DNA from: an uncultured Oscillospiraceae bacterium
GTDB taxonomy: Bacteria > Bacillota > Clostridia > Oscillospirales > Oscillospiraceae
DNA length: 7,171 bases
Assembly: GCA_947630345.1 (NCBI GenBank)
Contig: CANRHF010000098.1
Coordinates: 1-7,171, forward strand
Direction of reading: 5' to 3'
In this document: positions 5,860 to 7,171 of the stretch, piece by piece
Numbering within the stretch: the stretch's first letter is position 1
Layout: every line of letters starts with the position of its first letter
The notes under the pieces: generated by a model
What the model saw: only the letters and a program-made list of their open reading frames with translations
The model's database searches: none
Told to the model about the DNA's origin: nothing
Program-made: the position numbers and the translations under genes

Positions 5860-6629
5860 AACAGGGGCCCCAGGCCCCGGTTTGCCGCCGCCCGGGCGGC
5901 GATCCCGGGCAAGACCCCTGTTAAGTAATCTTGCACCCGGGCCGGAAGTCCCCGGCTGCGGCACAAAACCTCCAAACCTTGGGCGAGGGTCTCCGGTCGG
6001 GAGAATACCCCCTCCAATTTTTCCAGCTCCCCCGCCCCCAGGGGCAGGTCCCCCGGGGGAAGCAGACAGCTGCCCAGGCCGTGGAGCAGGGGCTTTTCCG
6101 CCAAATTTTCCGGCAGGCCCCCCAGGTCCAGGGAGGTGGCCCAGCAGGCGTCCAGCTCCTCCGGGGTGAAGGCCGCCAGGAGCTGATTTTCCAGCCACAG
6201 CCGGTCCAGAAACGACAAAAGATAGTCGATCCCCCGCAATTCTCCGGGAACCGGCAGCAGGGGGCCGTAGTCCGGCGGAGAGGGGCAAAAATGGGCGAAA
6301 AGCGCCGGTTCATACCCCCGCAGGAACGCTTCCAGTTCCCCCAGGGCCTCAAAGAATTGCCCGTCCTCCGGGGCCGTGGCCCGGACCAGACGGAGCAGGT
6401 CCCAGGCGGCCCGCTCCTTCTCCTTTAGAATCGCCAGGCCGTTTTCAAAGCTCCGGGCCGGATCGGGGCCGGGGGCCAGGTTCATGGTGTATTCCAGGGA
6501 CACAAGCAACTCCTGAGCCGTCTCGGTTCGGATGGAGGTGTCCCCCGGCCGGCCCCGGGCCTGGAGATAGGCCCGGATCCGCCCCGCCAGCAGGGTATAG
6601 GCCCCGGCGGCGGCCAGCTCCCCGGTCAA
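5853..6629 (-). CDS. DUF6179-like protein of unknown function
   Basis: 258 residues from a TTG start at 6629. The start is supported by a perfect AGGAGG 7 bases upstream and by the four-base TTGA overlap with the stop of the preceding gene, a classic translational coupling. The protein looks mostly alpha-helical and soluble: Leu-, Ala- and Pro-rich, with no signal peptide, membrane helix or recognisable catalytic motif. Its pattern (TSIRTETAQELLVSLEYTMNL near residues 31-51, RGIDYLLSFLDRLWLENQL in the middle, and a terminal VQDYLTGVLPGIAARAAAN) recalls the Firmicutes family DUF6179. That assignment rests on memory and on the partner gene, and it needs a profile search. The C-terminus stops soon after the last recognisable helix and overlaps the M14 stop by 7 bp. 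Function is unknown. Confidence 0.7.
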   Translation of the reverse strand: MTGELAAAGAYTLLAGRIRAYLQARGRPGDTSIRTETAQELLVSLEYTMNLAPGPDPARSFENGLAILKEKERAAWDLLRLVRATAPEDGQFFEALGELEAFLRGYEPALFAHFCPSPPDYGPLLPVPGELRGIDYLLSFLDRLWLENQLLAAFTPEELDACWATSLDLGGLPENLAEKPLLHGLGSCLLPPGDLPLGAGELEKLEGVFSRPETLAQGLEVLCRSRGLPARVQDYLTGVLPGIAARAAANRGLGPLFY

Positions 6630-7075
6630 TAGAGTCCCTCCTCAAAGGAAATCTCCCCGTCGTTCCGGGCCCAGCGGCACAGCTCCTCCAGGGACAGCCC
6701 ACACAGCAGCTCCGCCGAGCCCTCCGCCGGGCCGTTGAAGACCCGTACCATGTACTCGATCAGCTCCTCGTCGGAAAACTGGTCATGGCACTCGGTTTTG
6801 TAGTAGTAGAAGGCGTCCTGCAGCTCCCCCAGGACTGTGGGGAAATTCTGTCGGTCCACATAGGGCGAGTCGCAGAAGGCCTGGGCCAGCTTGGGCAGCG
6901 CCCCGCCTCCCAGCTCCACTCGCCCGGCATTCCCCAGCGCGTCCCGGCGCAGCTCCAGCAGGGAGGACACGTCCTCCTCCGTCAGCGCCAGGCCATGGCT
7001 GGCCAAAACCCCGGTAAGATCCCCCAACTCCCGCCGGGCCAGCTGCTCCCGGTAAATTTCCAAGGCGTTTTCCAT
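6626..7075 (-). CDS. DUF6323-like protein of unknown function
   Basis: 149 residues. ATG 7075 is preferred: GGGAGGG lies 7 bases upstream, while the longer frame from 7144 would contain the likely -10 element in its coding part. Seen: a small acidic, helical, cytoplasmic-looking protein. Its recognisable run is LTEEDVSSLLELRRDAL (31-47), GRVELGGG (51-58), FCDSPYVD (67-74), ELQDAFYYYKTE (84-95), FSDEELIEYM (100-109) and VFNGPAEGSAELL (112-124). I associate this pattern with DUF6323, which is found next to DUF6179 in Firmicutes. There are four cysteines (C68, C96, C125, C133) but no CxxC metal motif. It is the first gene of a two-gene operon, and its TGA overlaps the TTG start of the next gene. 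Function is unknown. Confidence 0.72.
   Translation of the reverse strand: MENALEIYREQLARRELGDLTGVLASHGLALTEEDVSSLLELRRDALGNAGRVELGGGALPKLAQAFCDSPYVDRQNFPTVLGELQDAFYYYKTECHDQFSDEELIEYMVRVFNGPAEGSAELLCGLSLEELCRWARNDGEISFEEGLY
6637..6642 (-). promoter_or_regulatory. Ribosome binding site that supports the TTG start of the DUF6179-like gene
   Basis: On the minus strand this reads AGGAGG, a perfect Shine-Dalgarno core inside the 3' end of the DUF6323-like gene, 7 bases before TTG 6629. It is the main reason to accept the non-ATG start and the TTGA stop/start overlap. Confidence 0.8.
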
Positions 7076-7082
7076 GGTTTTT

Positions 7083-7089
7083 CCCTCCC
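7083..7089 (-). promoter_or_regulatory. Ribosome binding site of the DUF6323-like gene
   Basis: Minus-strand GGGAGGG, 7 bases before ATG 7075, with a second purine-rich AGGAGGGG further upstream. It selects the shorter start over the in-frame ATG at 7144. Confidence 0.75.
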
Positions 7090-7103
7090 TTTCCCCTCCT
7101 TGT

Positions 7104-7109
7104 ATTATA
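7104..7109 (-). promoter_or_regulatory. Probable -10 element of the DUF6323/DUF6179 operon
   Basis: A consensus TATAAT on the minus strand, 28 bases before the ATG at 7075. No good -35 is seen 16-18 bases upstream (the region reads near AGGGTC), so activity may depend on an activator, or the match may be fortuitous. Confidence 0.5.
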
Positions 7110-7124
7110 GAGTAGTAGTTTTTA

Positions 7125-7154
7125 GTGACCCTCTGCAAGGTCATGTGCTACACT
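7125..7154 (+). promoter_or_regulatory. Possible rightward promoter leading out of the window
   Basis: TACACT (7149-7154) is preceded by an extended -10 TG (7146-7147). GTGACC (7125-7130), four of six matches to TTGACA, lies 18 bases upstream. It would fire divergently from the DUF6323 operon into a gene not contained here. Confidence 0.3.
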
Positions 7155-7171
7155 GTAAGGGATGCTGTGGA

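Noticed and set aside
5931..6428. Plus-strand open frame of 165 codons opposite the DUF6179-like gene
   Set aside because: Low-complexity Gln/Pro/Arg product without a ribosome binding site; the minus frame is coupled to a convincing upstream gene.
1..7171. tRNA, rRNA, CRISPR array, transposase or attachment site
   Set aside because: No regularly spaced repeats, cloverleaf genes, terminal inverted repeats or mobile-element proteins were seen on either strand.

Overview
The window is high-GC DNA (roughly 60% by eye) with strong AGGAGG-type ribosome binding sites. Its gene content points to a Gram-positive anaerobe of the class Clostridia, most likely a gut Oscillospiraceae/Ruminococcaceae-type organism. 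The main reasons are the eukaryotic-type glycogen branching enzyme, the M14 muropeptidase-like enzyme, and a DUF6323/DUF6179-like gene pair that I associate with Firmicutes. The taxonomic placement is inference from gene style, not from a marker gene.

Layout. (1) Bases 1-1715, plus strand: the 3' part of hflK, then a complete hflC two bases after it. Together they encode a membrane SPFH-family (stomatin/prohibitin/HflK/C) complex. (2) Bases 1725-1770: a hairpin that can end transcription from both sides. (3) Bases 1782-2603, minus strand: an exported or membrane-anchored protein with an Ig-like module and a transglutaminase-like domain, Cys-His-Asp triad intact. (4) Bases 2604-2796: a divergent intergenic region with an AT-rich island carrying three copies of ATCAAAA and a near-consensus sigma-A promoter firing rightward. 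(5) Bases 2797-4794, plus strand: a complete glycogen branching enzyme. (6) Bases 4795-4935: two strong GC hairpins whose arms share sequence. (7) Bases 4936-5859, plus strand: a zinc peptidase of family M14, converging on and overlapping the next gene by 7 bp. (8) Bases 5853-7075, minus strand: a translationally coupled pair (DUF6323-like, then DUF6179-like with a TTG start) of unknown function. (9) Bases 7076-7171: the promoter region of that pair, possibly with a divergent promoter leaving the window.

How the genes fit together. HflK/HflC form a unit, and the DUF6323/DUF6179 pair forms a second. The branching enzyme stands alone here with no glgA, glgC or glgP beside it. No mobile element, CRISPR array, tRNA or rRNA was seen. 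I do not see a clear new defence or mobile system. The least explained elements are the coupled DUF pair, the repeated ATCAAAA sites with an overlapping possible Spo0A box at the glgB promoter, and the paired hairpins ahead of the M14 gene.
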